A stretch of 64,000 nt of DNA, from assembly GCF_014174495.1 (NCBI RefSeq), contig NZ_JACJHR010000034.1, forward strand, positions 1 through 64,000, given 5' to 3'. Positions 52,895-61,096 of this stretch are shown one piece after another. Every line of letters begins with the position of its first letter. Positions within the stretch are counted from its first letter, which is position 1. The stretch is from Amycolatopsis echigonensis. Lineage in GTDB: Bacteria; Actinomycetota; Actinomycetes; Mycobacteriales; Pseudonocardiaceae. The notes under the pieces were generated by a model. It was not told the origin of the DNA. It did no database searches and saw only the letters and a program-made list of their open reading frames with translations. Position numbers and translations under genes: made by a program.

Positions 52895-53521
52895 TTGCCG
52901 AGCACCCCCAACTCCGCGCCGGAGACGGCGGCCGACGAACTGGAGCTCGCGGAGCGCTTCGAGCGCGACGCGATGCCCCTGCTCGACCAGCTCTACGCGG
53001 CCGCGATGCGGATGACCCGCAACCCGTCCGACGCCGAGGACCTGGTCCAGGAAACCTACCTGAAGGCGTACGCGGCGTTCGCGTCCTTCAAGGCGGGCAC
53101 GAACCTCAAGGCGTGGATGTACCGCATCCTCACCAACACCTACATCAACGGCTACCGCAAGCGTCAGCGGCAGCCGGTGCAGCAGCCCACGGACGAGATC
53201 AGCGACTGGCAGATCGCCCGCGCGGAAAGCCACACCTCCGCCGGCCTTCGCTCGGCCGAGGTCGAGGCGATGGACAATCTCCCGGACACCGACGTCAAGG
53301 CGGCTTTGCAGAAGCTGCCCGAGGAGTTCCGGCTCGCGGTCTACCTCGCCGACGTCGAGGGCTTCGCGTACAAGGAGATCGCCGAGATCATGGACACTCC
53401 GATCGGCACCGTGATGTCCAGGCTGCACCGCGGCCGCGCCCAGCTGCGCGACCTGCTGGCCGACGTCGCGCGCGAGCGCGGCTTCATCCGGGGGACCCGC
53501 GAGGAGGTGGCGAAGCGATGA
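52895..53521 (+). CDS. sigR: ECF sigma factor SigR/SigH
   Basis: This 208-residue ECF sigma factor has sigma-2 (about 15-85, RDAMPLLDQLYAAAMRMTRN and the DAEDLVQETYLKAY helix) and sigma-4 (about 135-190, LPEEFRLAVYLADVEGFAYK, then GTVMSRLHRGRAQL). It drives the disulfide-stress regulon, including thioredoxin and mycothiol genes. I chose TTG at 52895, eight bases after GGAAGGGA. The frame stays open to GTG codons at 52844 and 52766, so a longer form with up to 43 extra residues is possible. The stop overlaps rsrA by ATGA. Confidence 0.95.
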   Translation: MPSTPNSAPETAADELELAERFERDAMPLLDQLYAAAMRMTRNPSDAEDLVQETYLKAYAAFASFKAGTNLKAWMYRILTNTYINGYRKRQRQPVQQPTDEISDWQIARAESHTSAGLRSAEVEAMDNLPDTDVKAALQKLPEEFRLAVYLADVEGFAYKEIAEIMDTPIGTVMSRLHRGRAQLRDLLADVARERGFIRGTREEVAKR

Positions 53522-53841
53522 GCTCGGAAGACGCGCCCGCGGAGAAGATGCCCTGCGAGGACGCCCTCGCCGAGATCTACCTGCTGCTGGACCGCGAATG
53601 CAGTCCGGAGCGGGACGCGGAACTGCGCAGGCACATCGAGGACTGCCCGCCGTGCCTCGAGGAATACGGCATCGACGAGCAGATCAAGCACCTGCTGGCC
53701 CGCAAGTGCGGCGGCGACCTCGCCCCGGCGGAGCTGAAGAGCAGGCTGCGCGCGTCCATCCGGCAGACCGTCGCCACGCAGGGCGGCGTCACCGTGGAGC
53801 GCACCGAGATCACCGTGGACCAGCGCACCACTCGCGACTGA
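53518..53841 (+). CDS. rsrA: Anti-sigma factor RsrA/RshA
   Basis: This 107-residue zinc-associated anti-sigma (ZAS) protein has the redox switch HIEDCPPC (HxxxCxxC) near residues 40-47, with a further cysteine (Cys12) in MPCEDAL as a possible zinc ligand. Oxidation forms a disulfide, expels zinc and frees SigR. It is coupled to sigR by ATGA. The C-terminal 35 residues are loose and rich in Thr and Val. Confidence 0.94.
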   Translation: MSSEDAPAEKMPCEDALAEIYLLLDRECSPERDAELRRHIEDCPPCLEEYGIDEQIKHLLARKCGGDLAPAELKSRLRASIRQTVATQGGVTVERTEITVDQRTTRD

Positions 53842-53851
53842 CCACACGACA

Positions 53852-53884
53852 ACGGCCCCCGTACCGATCCGGTGCGGGGGCCGT
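53852..53884. terminator. Bidirectional hairpin between rsrA and the bL37 gene
   Basis: A 15-base-pair stem (ACGGCCCCCGTACCG pairs with CGGTGCGGGGGCCGT, one wobble) with loop ATC lies between convergent genes. Confidence 0.8.
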
Positions 53885-53903
53885 GTCACGTCCGGGCGCG
53901 GAC

Positions 53904-53978
53904 TCAGGCGTTGGGCTTCTTGCCGTGGTTCGCGCCGTTCTTCTTGCGGTCGCGACGCTTGCGGGCGCGCTTCGACAT
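53904..53978 (-). CDS. 50S ribosomal protein bL37
   Basis: This 24-residue, extremely basic peptide is encoded by an ORF of 25 codons including the stop. It reads MSKRARKRRDRKKNG and ends ANHGKKPNA, matching the tiny actinobacterial ribosomal protein first seen in mycobacterial 50S structures. GAGGAG lies five to six bases before the ATG. It is on the opposite strand to rsrA and convergent with it. Automatic gene finders often miss it because of its size. Confidence 0.9.
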   Translation of the reverse strand: MSKRARKRRDRKKNGANHGKKPNA

Positions 53979-54171
53979 GTTCTCTCCTCGGGTGTCCGCT
54001 GAGTGTCCCGGGGCGGGGTGCGACACACCGGCCGGGAACGGGTCAACCGTTCCAGTGTGTCATGCGGCCCCCGCGCTCCTCGGCGGCACCCGCGCCTACG
54101 CTCTGGTTGGATGGACTCAGGAGGTGCGCAGGCATGAACGAACCCACCGCATTCGAGGGCGGCCGGTAGCC

Positions 54172-55692
54172 GTGTCGACCCTTTCCGACCTGCTCGCCGA
54201 GAACACCGGCCTCCCCGGCGAAGCGGCCGACCACCTGCAGACCGTCGTCGCGGAGTGGCAGTTGCTGGCCGACCTGTCGTTCGCCGACTTCCTGCTCTGG
54301 GTTCCGGTTTCCGCGGAGCACCAGCCCGACGGCGGCGATTTCGTGTGCGTCGCGCACGCGCGGCCGACCACCGCGCCCACCGCGCATCCCGAGGACGTCG
54401 TCGGCACCCGGTTCACCGTGGACGAGCACCCGCAGCTGGCCAAGGCCATCCGCGAGGTCAAGATCTGCCGCGAGGAAGACCCGCATTGGTACCGCGACCT
54501 GCCGATGCGCCGCGAAGCGGTGCCGGTGAGCTTCGGCGGCGAGGTGATCGCCGTGCTGAGCCGCGAGACCAACCTCGCCGCGCCGCGCGTGCCGAGCCCG
54601 CTGGAGATCGCGTACCTCGGCAGTGCGGGCGACCTGTGCCAGATGATCGTGGACGGCACCTTCCCGCCCGCCGGCGGCAACCAGACCGACACGCACACCA
54701 GCCCGCGCGTCGGCGACGGCCTCGTCCGGCTCGACCAGGCCGGCACCGTCGTGTTCGCCAGCCCTAACGGCCTGTCCGCCTACCACCGGATGGGCCACGA
54801 ATCCGACCTCGTCGGGCAGCGGCTGGCCCCGCTCACCCGGTCGCTGATCCGCGACCCGTTCGACGCCACCGAGGTGTCGCACCGGATCCTCGAGGCCCTC
54901 GACGGCAAGCCGTCCACGCGCACCGAGGCCGACTCGAAACGCGGCGCGGTCGTCCTGTTCCGTGCGCTGCCGCTGCGCCCGGCCGGACAGCCGGCGGGTG
55001 CGTTGGTGCTGGTCCGCGACGTGACCGAGGTCAAGCGCCGCGACCGCGCGCTGATGTCGAAGGACGCCACGATCCGCGAGATCCACCACCGCGTGAAGAA
55101 CAACCTGCAGACCGTCGCCGCGCTGCTGCGGTTGCAGTCGCGCCGCACGACGAGCGACGAGGCCCGGCTGGCGCTGGGCGAGTCGGTGCGGCGCGTGTCG
55201 TCGATCGCGATGGTGCACGAGGCACTGTCGATCTCCGTCGACGAGCGCGTGGACCTGGACAAACTGCTCGACAACGTGCTCCCGATGGTCGGCGAGGTCG
55301 CGACCGCGGAATCGAAGGTCGGCATGACCCGCAAGGGGTCGTTCGGCGTGGTCGTGGCCGAGATCGCGACGCCGCTGGTGATGGTGCTCGCCGAACTGGT
55401 GCAGAACGCGATCGAGCACGCGTTCCCGCAGGGCCGGCCGGGCAAGGTCGAGCTGATCGTGGAACGGTCGGCGCGCTGGCTGGACATCCTGATCCGCGAC
55501 AACGGCCGCGGCCTGCCGTCCGGGTTCTCTCTGGAGCGCAGCGACGGGCTGGGGCTGCAGATCGTGCGGACGCTGGTGGAATCGGAACTGCGCGGATCGC
55601 TTTCGCTGCGCCAGGTCCGGACCGACGAGGCGGGCAACCGGGTGCCGGGCACCGAAGCGGCGCTGCGGATCCCGTTGTCGCGGCGGCTCTAG
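54172..55692 (+). CDS. pdtaS: Cytosolic sensor histidine kinase PdtaS
   Basis: This 506-residue soluble kinase has an N-terminal GAF domain (about 1-170), a PAS domain (about 180-295), then a HisKA_2 helix with REIHHRVKNNLQT (His305/306) and an HWE-type HATPase (NAIEHAF, DNGRGLP, GLGLQIVRTL). PdtaS phosphorylates the RNA-binding ANTAR regulator PdtaR, which relieves terminators in target transcripts. It matches Rv3220c closely through the kinase core. The GTG start is set by the conserved MSTLSDLLAE N-terminus. Confidence 0.95.
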   Translation: MSTLSDLLAENTGLPGEAADHLQTVVAEWQLLADLSFADFLLWVPVSAEHQPDGGDFVCVAHARPTTAPTAHPEDVVGTRFTVDEHPQLAKAIREVKICREEDPHWYRDLPMRREAVPVSFGGEVIAVLSRETNLAAPRVPSPLEIAYLGSAGDLCQMIVDGTFPPAGGNQTDTHTSPRVGDGLVRLDQAGTVVFASPNGLSAYHRMGHESDLVGQRLAPLTRSLIRDPFDATEVSHRILEALDGKPSTRTEADSKRGAVVLFRALPLRPAGQPAGALVLVRDVTEVKRRDRALMSKDATIREIHHRVKNNLQTVAALLRLQSRRTTSDEARLALGESVRRVSSIAMVHEALSISVDERVDLDKLLDNVLPMVGEVATAESKVGMTRKGSFGVVVAEIATPLVMVLAELVQNAIEHAFPQGRPGKVELIVERSARWLDILIRDNGRGLPSGFSLERSDGLGLQIVRTLVESELRGSLSLRQVRTDEAGNRVPGTEAALRIPLSRRL

Positions 55693-55740
55693 AAAACCCG
55701 GCGACAGTCCGGGCACGCCGGATTACTGTCCGGCGCAGGC

Positions 55741-56692
55741 ATGACCTCACGTGGCGGCCGCTCACGAAGGCGGACGCCCAGCCCTCGGCCGATCTGCTCA
55801 ACGCGATCGAGGTGGTCGACCGGATCGGCGAGAACTACACCGCGGACGACACTCTGCAGGAGCTGATCGACCCGTACGCCGATCTGGAACGCGCCAGCCT
55901 CGCCGTGTTCGACGGCGACGAGATGGTCGGCTACCTGAAGATCCGCTACAAGCCGTTCGCGGAAGAAGTCCATCGGGTCTTGCTCGACGGCGGGGTCCAT
56001 CCGGCCTACCGCCGCCGTGGGATCGGGACGACGCTGGTGAAGGCGGGGATCGACGCGGCGAAGACCCTGCACGCGGTGCATCATCCGGCACTGAAGCTCG
56101 TGGTCGATGTCCACAAAGCCGAGCACATCGCCGGGGTGCCGGACCTTGTCCGCTCGCAAGGGTTCGCGCCGGCCCGCTATTTCCAGCGGATGGAGCATCT
56201 GCTCGGCGGCGGCGCACCGGCGATTCCCCGCGGGTTTCAGCTCGAACAGCGGACGGCGGGGACCGACGAGGACTTCCGGTTCGTCCGCAACGAGTCCTTT
56301 GTGGACCATTGGGGTGCGCCTCCGTTGCCGGCGGACGCGCGGCAGAACAAGTTCACGAACCACACGCTTCAGCCCGAGATCAGTTTTCTGCTGCGGGACA
56401 AGGAGACCGGCGCTCCGGTGAGTCTCGTGCTGACCCTGTCCTGGGAGCCGACACCGAGACGACCGGCATTCGCGACGCGCACTTCATGGTGGTCGGCACG
56501 ATTCCCGGCTACCGGAACCGCGGACTCGCCAGCGCGGCGATCGGTTCCGCGTTGCGTGCCGCCGCCGAGCACGGGTACGACCAAGCCAGCCTGGTCGTCG
56601 ATTCGGCGAACCCCACTGGCGCGGCGGGGATTTTCGCGCGGGCCGGGTTCACCGCGAAGATGCGCTACGTGCGGTGGGCGCTCGAAGCCTGA
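55741..56692 (+). pseudogene. Tandem-GNAT acetyltransferase, two apparent frameshifts
   Basis: The coding capacity for a two-domain GNAT protein of about 317 residues is spread over different frames. ATG at 55741 is out of frame with the body, but one extra C in ATGACCTCACG would give MTLTWRPLTKADAQ and join it. The body runs from about 55743 to 56440, with YRRRGIGTTLVKAG as the first acetyl-CoA loop. One extra base near 56445 joins it to YRNRGLASAAIGSALR, the second domain, ending at 56692. It may be a decayed gene or two sequencing deletions. Without correction, a GTG at 55812 would express only the first domain. Confidence 0.8.
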
Positions 56693-56717
56693 AGTGTCCA
56701 CAGTGGACCCCAGACGC

Positions 56718-56760
56718 GTTGAAGGGCCGGTACCAGTGAAGCGGTACCGGCCCGTTCAAC
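56718..56760. terminator. Hairpin between the GNAT gene and whiB1
   Basis: A 17-base-pair stem with one bulged G (GTTGAAGGGCCGGTACC against GGTACCGGCCC-G-TTCAAC) and an eight-base loop lies between convergent genes. Confidence 0.82.
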
Positions 56761-56949
56761 GTTCCGCGGGAGGACTTGGATAGTCCTGCGCGAGGCGGCA
56801 CCCGGATGCGGGGTGTCCGACCTCGGTTGTTACGCCCGAACCGGGTATGTGTCGCCATGTGCGGCACGGGCACGCGAATGCCCGCCGGGCGAAAGTCCGG
56901 TTCGAGGTGGTGCTTGCGATTCTGGGTGCTGCAGCTGAGTCGAAAAGAC

Positions 56950-57204
56950 TCAGGCGGTGGTACGCGTGCCGATGTGCGTACGGCGGCGCTTGAGCGCGCG
57001 TCGCTCGTCTTCGCTCATTCCGCCCCAGACGCCGGCGTCCTGGCCGCTGGCCAAAGCCCAGGCCAGGCAGTCGGAAGCCGCGGGGCAGCGGTGGCACACG
57101 GCCTTCGCCTCGGAGACCTGCAACAGAGCCGGACCGCTGGTTCCCACCGGGAAGAACAGCTCGGGGTCCTCGTCTCGGCAGGCCGCGTCGTGGCGCCAGT
57201 CCAT
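56950..57204 (-). CDS. whiB1: WhiB1 iron-sulfur regulator
   Basis: This 84-residue protein has the same length as M. tuberculosis WhiB1. The cluster cysteines are Cys9, Cys37, Cys40 and Cys46; GVWGG and the basic KRRRTHIG tail are present. WhiB1 is an essential, nitric-oxide-sensitive regulator that binds the primary sigma factor. AAGGAG lies eight bases before the ATG. A CRP-type site lies about 70-85 bases upstream of the start, as expected from the cAMP control known in mycobacteria. The neighbours pdtaS and the lipid kinase gene keep the conserved order. Confidence 0.96.
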   Translation of the reverse strand: MDWRHDAACRDEDPELFFPVGTSGPALLQVSEAKAVCHRCPAASDCLAWALASGQDAGVWGGMSEDERRALKRRRTHIGTRTTA

Positions 57205-57274
57205 GTTCGTGAGCTCCTTCACAGTGACGCGGGAGGGCCGCGCCACAGTAGTGGCGGTCGTGTTTTTGGGTGCT

Positions 57275-57290
57275 TGTGAATGCTTTCACG
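57275..57290. promoter_or_regulatory. CRP-type site upstream of whiB1
   Basis: TGTGA (57275-57279), six bases, TCACG (57286-57290) matches TGTGA-N6-TCACA at nine of ten positions. It is part of a longer hairpin (57269-57297). In mycobacteria the cAMP receptor protein controls whiB1. Confidence 0.7.
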
Positions 57291-57475
57291 AAGCACCGCG
57301 TTCGACAAGGGTTTGGACAAGATCGGTGAGTCAGCTCACCCGGCCGAGCTATGCCTCTGACCTGCGGTTTCGTTCTGAAAAGCTCCGCTCGCCGGAAGGC
57401 CGGTGCGGTGAACGGAGGGTTTGCGTCGCCGAGCGGCAGAACGCACTTTGCCGCGGGCGATCAGAGGTCGTTCGG

Positions 57476-58402
57476 CTATCCGACTACGGTGAGTGCATCG
57501 GGAACGCTCTGGAACTCGACCCGGGTGCGTTGCCCGACGAGGTCGCCGTCGACCTGGAAGTTGACCGGTTCAGCTGCGTCGATGCGGATCAGAGGCACAT
57601 CGTCGCGGCGGAGCAGACGGCGGCCGTGCTGATCGCTCTCCGTGAGCAGAGCTTGCCGTACATGCGTGAACACGGTGGGCAATCGCAGACCGTTCAACGC
57701 GAACAGGCCCAATCCGGTCTCGAACGAGCAGCCGGAGTTGAGGTGGACCGGACGTTCCCCGAGGTAAGTCCACGGATCGGTGTTCGACACGAACGCCGTC
57801 ACCGCCTCGGCCGGTTCCTCGCCCGGGATCCGGACGGTCAGCGCCGGCCGCCCGAGCGGCGGGCGGAAGTAGGAGCGCACCGCGGCCCGCAGATAGAGGC
57901 TCGCGCTGGTTTGCTTGCCGCGCCGTTTCGCCACCCGGCCCACGACGTCGGCGTCCCAGCCGAGGCCCGCGTTGAAGGTGAACCAGTGCCCGTCGGCCAG
58001 TCCGAGGCCGATCCGCCGGGTCCGTTCGGTTTCCAGCGCGGTGAGCAATTGGTGGGTCGCCTCGACCGGATCGGCGGGGAGGCCGACCGCGCGGGCGAAC
58101 ACGTTGGCCGAGCCGCCCGGCACGACGCCGAGCATCGGGACGGACCCGGAGCGTCCGGGAGCGCCCGCGGAATCGGCGAGCAGGCCGTTGACGACCTCGT
58201 TGACCGTGCCGTCGCCGCCGTGCGCCACGACCAGGTCGAAACCGTCGCGAGCCGCCGAACGCGCTACCGCGAGCGCGTGCCCGCGGTAGTCGGTTTCGAC
58301 GACGTCGAGCTTCACCTGGCTGGCCAGCGCGTGCGCCAGCACGTCCCGGCCACCCGCGGTGGTCGAGGTGGCCTGGGGGTTCACGACGAGGATGGCGCGC
58401 AC
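57476..58402 (-). CDS. Diacylglycerol kinase-family lipid kinase
   Basis: This 308-residue member of the DagK/YegS/sphingosine-kinase family phosphorylates a lipid, probably diacylglycerol or a phosphatidylinositol precursor. The nucleotide motif is HGGDGTVNEVVNGL (GGDGT at 62-66), followed by VPGGSANVFARAVGLP. The C-terminal beta-sandwich ends with VNFQVDGDLVGQRTRVEF. It corresponds to Rv3218 beside whiB1. The GTG at 58402 starts directly before VRAILVVNPQA; an upstream ATG at 58453 would add a charged stretch. Confidence 0.9.
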   Translation of the reverse strand: MRAILVVNPQATSTTAGGRDVLAHALASQVKLDVVETDYRGHALAVARSAARDGFDLVVAHGGDGTVNEVVNGLLADSAGAPGRSGSVPMLGVVPGGSANVFARAVGLPADPVEATHQLLTALETERTRRIGLGLADGHWFTFNAGLGWDADVVGRVAKRRGKQTSASLYLRAAVRSYFRPPLGRPALTVRIPGEEPAEAVTAFVSNTDPWTYLGERPVHLNSGCSFETGLGLFALNGLRLPTVFTHVRQALLTESDQHGRRLLRRDDVPLIRIDAAEPVNFQVDGDLVGQRTRVEFQSVPDALTVVG

Positions 58403-58752
58403 TACCGCAGGGTAAGTGCTTTTCGGCCGGCGGACGTACCTCCAGCGCCACATGGTGACGCGAAGCTCAGCCGCTCGCGCACGCCGTCCTCTGCTCGGTG
58501 ACCTGTGGCGACCCTGTGCTGGGCGGTCCTCCTCTGCAGACGGCGAACACTCCGCGCGTCGTGACAAGTGCACCCGGGCCGACCGCCCGCTCATCGACGA
58601 CTATCCCGATTTTCTCTTCGGCCGCCGCCCCGGAAAACGGCCGACCGGGTGGCATACGATCAGTAGTGCTCACGCACGGTGACTCGCGCTGGTCGGGTGG
58701 CTGTGCCGCGGCAAGCTCCCGCCCCCGCACAGCAGCTGAAAGGGCCGCGCCC
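58403..58752. other. Divergent promoter region of the lipid kinase and membrane-protein genes
   Basis: No gene is supported in these 350 bases. A TACGAT hexamer near 58655 could be a -10 element for the membrane-protein gene. I see no strong inverted repeat. Confidence 0.5.
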
Positions 58753-59235
58753 GTGTCGCATCCCGAGAACCCGCCGCCCGCCCCGCTCGAGGTCCGCCTC
58801 GCCGGCGTCCTGACCGGACTGCCCGGGCTGGGCCTGCTGGTCTTCGGCGTGGTGCTGCTGGTGCACGGCCTGCGGACCCCGCCGATCCCGGGCAACAACG
58901 TGTGGGCCGAATTCGGCACCTACGCGGTGCTGGCGCTGATCTTCCTCGCCGCCTCCGTCGGGCTGCTGCTCGGCCAGACGTGGGCGCGTTCGCCCGGCGT
59001 CGTGGTGGCGCTGCTGCTGATCGGGGTCGGCTGGTATCTGCTCGGGCCGTCCGGGCAGCCGCTGTGGGGCGTGCCGATCGGGCTGTGCGGGCTGGCGGCG
59101 CTGGTATTGCTGTTCCGCCGTCCGTCGCGGGCGTGGGCGCTCGGGATGCACGAGGGCGAGACCGAGGAAGAAGCGGCCGAGCGCGGCGGTCTCGCGGGCC
59201 GGCGCGCCGAGCGGGAGCGGCGCGAACAGGACTGA
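58753..59235 (+). CDS. Conserved four-helix membrane protein
   Basis: This 160-residue protein has four hydrophobic segments (about 12-36, 50-72, 76-95 and 100-117) and a C-terminal charged coil (EGETEEEAAERGGLAGRRAE). It matches the Rv3217c position and type in mycobacteria. The function is unknown. The GTG start gives a short hydrophilic N-terminus. Confidence 0.78.
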   Translation: MSHPENPPPAPLEVRLAGVLTGLPGLGLLVFGVVLLVHGLRTPPIPGNNVWAEFGTYAVLALIFLAASVGLLLGQTWARSPGVVVALLLIGVGWYLLGPSGQPLWGVPIGLCGLAALVLLFRRPSRAWALGMHEGETEEEAAERGGLAGRRAERERREQD

Positions 59236-59295
59236 GCGACAATGCCGTCACGTCATCGCGGGCAGGTGACGCGGCGGCACTGGCAGCGGTGGGCG

Positions 59296-59339
59296 TCGTG
59301 AGTGCTGATCGCGGTTAGAACCGTGATCAGCACTCACGA
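59296..59339. terminator. Bidirectional hairpin related to the one at 25149
   Basis: A 20-base-pair stem (one G-T pair; arms 59296-59315 and 59320-59339) with a four-base loop lies between convergent genes. Its arm TCGTGAGTGCTGATCGCGGT differs from the 25149 hairpin arm at two positions. Confidence 0.85.
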
Positions 59340-59342
59340 GCT

Positions 59343-59825
59343 CTATGCCTCTTTGGCCAGCACCTTCAACGGTTCGTCGGTCAGCCGGTACACCGACCAT
59401 TCGTCCTGCGGCAGCGCCCCCAGCGCCCGATAGAACCCCACCGCCGGGTTCCAGTTCAGCACCGACCATTCCAGCCGGTGGTAGCCCTTGTCGACGCACT
59501 CCGCGGCCAGCGTCGCCAGCAGCACCTTGCCGAGGCCCGAACCGCGGTGTTCCTCGCGCACGTATAGGTCTTCCAGGTAAATCCCGTGCGTGCCGCGCCA
59601 GGTGGAGAAGTTCAAGAACCACAAGGCGAATCCGGCGATCTCACCGTCCACTTCGGCCACATGGCCGAACAGCGCCGGGGCCTCGCCGAACAGCGCGCCG
59701 TGCAGTTGCTCGGAGGTGAGATGGCATTCCTGCGGGGCGCGTTCGTACTCGGCCAGTGCGTAGACGAGTTCCACGACGGCGTCGACGTCTTCCGGCCGGA
59801 TCCGCCGTACGCGGGGGTCGGTCAC
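59343..59825 (-). CDS. GNAT N-acetyltransferase, SSAT-like
   Basis: This 160-residue single-domain GNAT has LEDLYVREEHRGSGLGKVLL, the acetyl-CoA pyrophosphate loop (R/QxxGxG/A), and LEWSVLNWNPAVGFYRALGA, typical of the spermidine/diamine acetyltransferase branch. The start is GTG, immediately before the end of the phosphatase gene; the two are probably one operon. In mycobacteria a GNAT gene lies in the same neighbourhood (Rv3216). Confidence 0.9.
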   Translation of the reverse strand: MTDPRVRRIRPEDVDAVVELVYALAEYERAPQECHLTSEQLHGALFGEAPALFGHVAEVDGEIAGFALWFLNFSTWRGTHGIYLEDLYVREEHRGSGLGKVLLATLAAECVDKGYHRLEWSVLNWNPAVGFYRALGALPQDEWSVYRLTDEPLKVLAKEA

Positions 59826-59826
59826 T

Positions 59827-60417
59827 TCATCCCTCCAACGCGGGCAGCAGGTTCAGGTGCTCGATCTGCGGTTCGCCGCGCTCGTCGCCGAGCACCGCGA
59901 GACCGGCCGGGTCCAGTCCGAAGTGGACACCCGAGGTGCCGGGAAGGCCGAGCCAGCGCGCGACGAGCACGCGGCTGAAGTGCCCGTGCCCGACCAGGAC
60001 GACGTCGCCGTTCTCGATTTCGCGGCGGGCCCGGTCGAGCACCTTGTCCGCGCGCGCCTGCACGTCTTCCGCGCTCTCGCCGCCGGGGATCGGGTGGGTC
60101 CAGACCGTCCAGTCCGGAACCGTCTCGCGGATCGTCGGCGTGGTGACGCCTTCGTAGTCGCCGTAGTCCCATTCGGCCAGGTCTTCGGTGACCTCGTCCA
60201 CGCGCAGGCCGGCGAGTTCCGCCGTGCGCAGCGCGCGGCCGCGCGGGCTGGAAAGCACCAGCCCAGGCCCGCCGAGCAGGGTGCGCAGGGTGCCGCCCGC
60301 CGCGCGCGCCTGGTCCTCGCCCGCCGGGGTCAGCGGGATGTCGGTGCGCCCGGTGTGCCTGCCGTTCGACGACCACTCGGTCTGGCCGTGCCGGAGAAGA
60401 AAGAGCCGATGTGCCAC
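59827..60417 (-). CDS. Histidine phosphatase (phosphoglycerate mutase-like)
   Basis: This 196-residue enzyme of the branch 2 histidine phosphatase superfamily has catalytic LLRHGQTEW (Arg9, His10), SSPRGRALRTAE, and the second histidine in VLVGHGHFSRV. It resembles Rv3214 (gpm2), which is an acid phosphatase rather than a mutase. TATATT lies seven bases before the GTG, and no ribosome site is seen, so the message may be leaderless. It is followed by the GNAT gene. Confidence 0.9.
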   Translation of the reverse strand: MAHRLFLLRHGQTEWSSNGRHTGRTDIPLTPAGEDQARAAGGTLRTLLGGPGLVLSSPRGRALRTAELAGLRVDEVTEDLAEWDYGDYEGVTTPTIRETVPDWTVWTHPIPGGESAEDVQARADKVLDRARREIENGDVVLVGHGHFSRVLVARWLGLPGTSGVHFGLDPAGLAVLGDERGEPQIEHLNLLPALEG

Positions 60418-60460
60418 GCGGCCGAATATAGCCGGGGCGGGTTTGCCCGGCAGGCTCGTC

Positions 60461-60485
60461 GTGTGCTTGGCTACTGGAGAGTAAC
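60461..60485. promoter_or_regulatory. Motif shared with 22445-22469
   Basis: GTGTGCTTGGCTAC followed by TGGAGAGTAAC is identical at 21 of 25 bases to GTGTGCTTGGCCAC, GGAAGGGTAAC at 22445-22469. It sits between the divergent phosphatase and DUF4442 genes and contains TACT-GGAG-AGTA. The binding protein is unknown. Confidence 0.45.
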
Positions 60486-60503
60486 TTCACCTGGGAGGTG
60501 CTG

Positions 60504-60980
60504 ATGGGTACGCCGTCGACGTACGGGCTGTGGCGCAAGCTGGTCGCCAAACCGGGCGGCAAGCAGCTGTTTTCCGCCGCGATGTGCCTGCGCGTGCCCT
60601 ACTTCGGCACCGTGCTGCCGACCATCCGGGAGATCCGTCCCGGCCACTGTTCGGTGACTGCGCCGAAATGGTGGGGTGTCCACAACCACATCCGGACCTT
60701 CCACGCGATCGCCGCCTGCAACCTCGCCGAGATCGCGATGGGCATGCTGGCCGAGGCCACTGTTCCGGCCACGCACCGGTGGCTGCCCAAGGGCATGGAA
60801 GTGAGTTACGTCGCGAAAGCCGAAACCGGGCTGCGGGCGATCGCCGAATTGCCGGAGATTCCGGAGTTCGGCTCCGAGGGCTTCGATCTTCCGGTTCCGG
60901 TGCGGATCGTGGACGCGCGCGGGACCGAGGTCGTCACCGCGACGATCACGGTGTGGGTCACGCCCCGGAAAGCCGCCTGA
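60504..60980 (+). CDS. DUF4442/hotdog-fold thioesterase-like protein
   Basis: This 158-residue protein has a hotdog core: a long central helix with VHNHIRTFHAIAACNLAEIA, and strands GMEVSYVAKAETGLRA and VVTATITVWVT. It resembles PaaI/DUF4442 acyl-CoA binding or thioesterase proteins; no catalytic residue can be assigned with confidence. GGGAGG lies five bases before the ATG. It is alone on its strand. Confidence 0.87.
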   Translation: MGTPSTYGLWRKLVAKPGGKQLFSAAMCLRVPYFGTVLPTIREIRPGHCSVTAPKWWGVHNHIRTFHAIAACNLAEIAMGMLAEATVPATHRWLPKGMEVSYVAKAETGLRAIAELPEIPEFGSEGFDLPVPVRIVDARGTEVVTATITVWVTPRKAA

Positions 60981-61096
60981 CCCGGCGAAACCTGTCTGTC
61001 GCGTTACCCCGGCCGAGTGAAACTTAACGCCGTTTACTGGGCAAACGCGAATGACGTTCGTTTTAGCCTTGCCACGGTGCTCGGCGGCGGGTCAGC

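Noticed and set aside
61033..61053. AAACG-N11-CGTTT repeat before the cholesterol oxidase gene as a KstR site
   Set aside because: It does not match the known KstR consensus TnnAACnnGTTnnA, and the five-base arms are weak.
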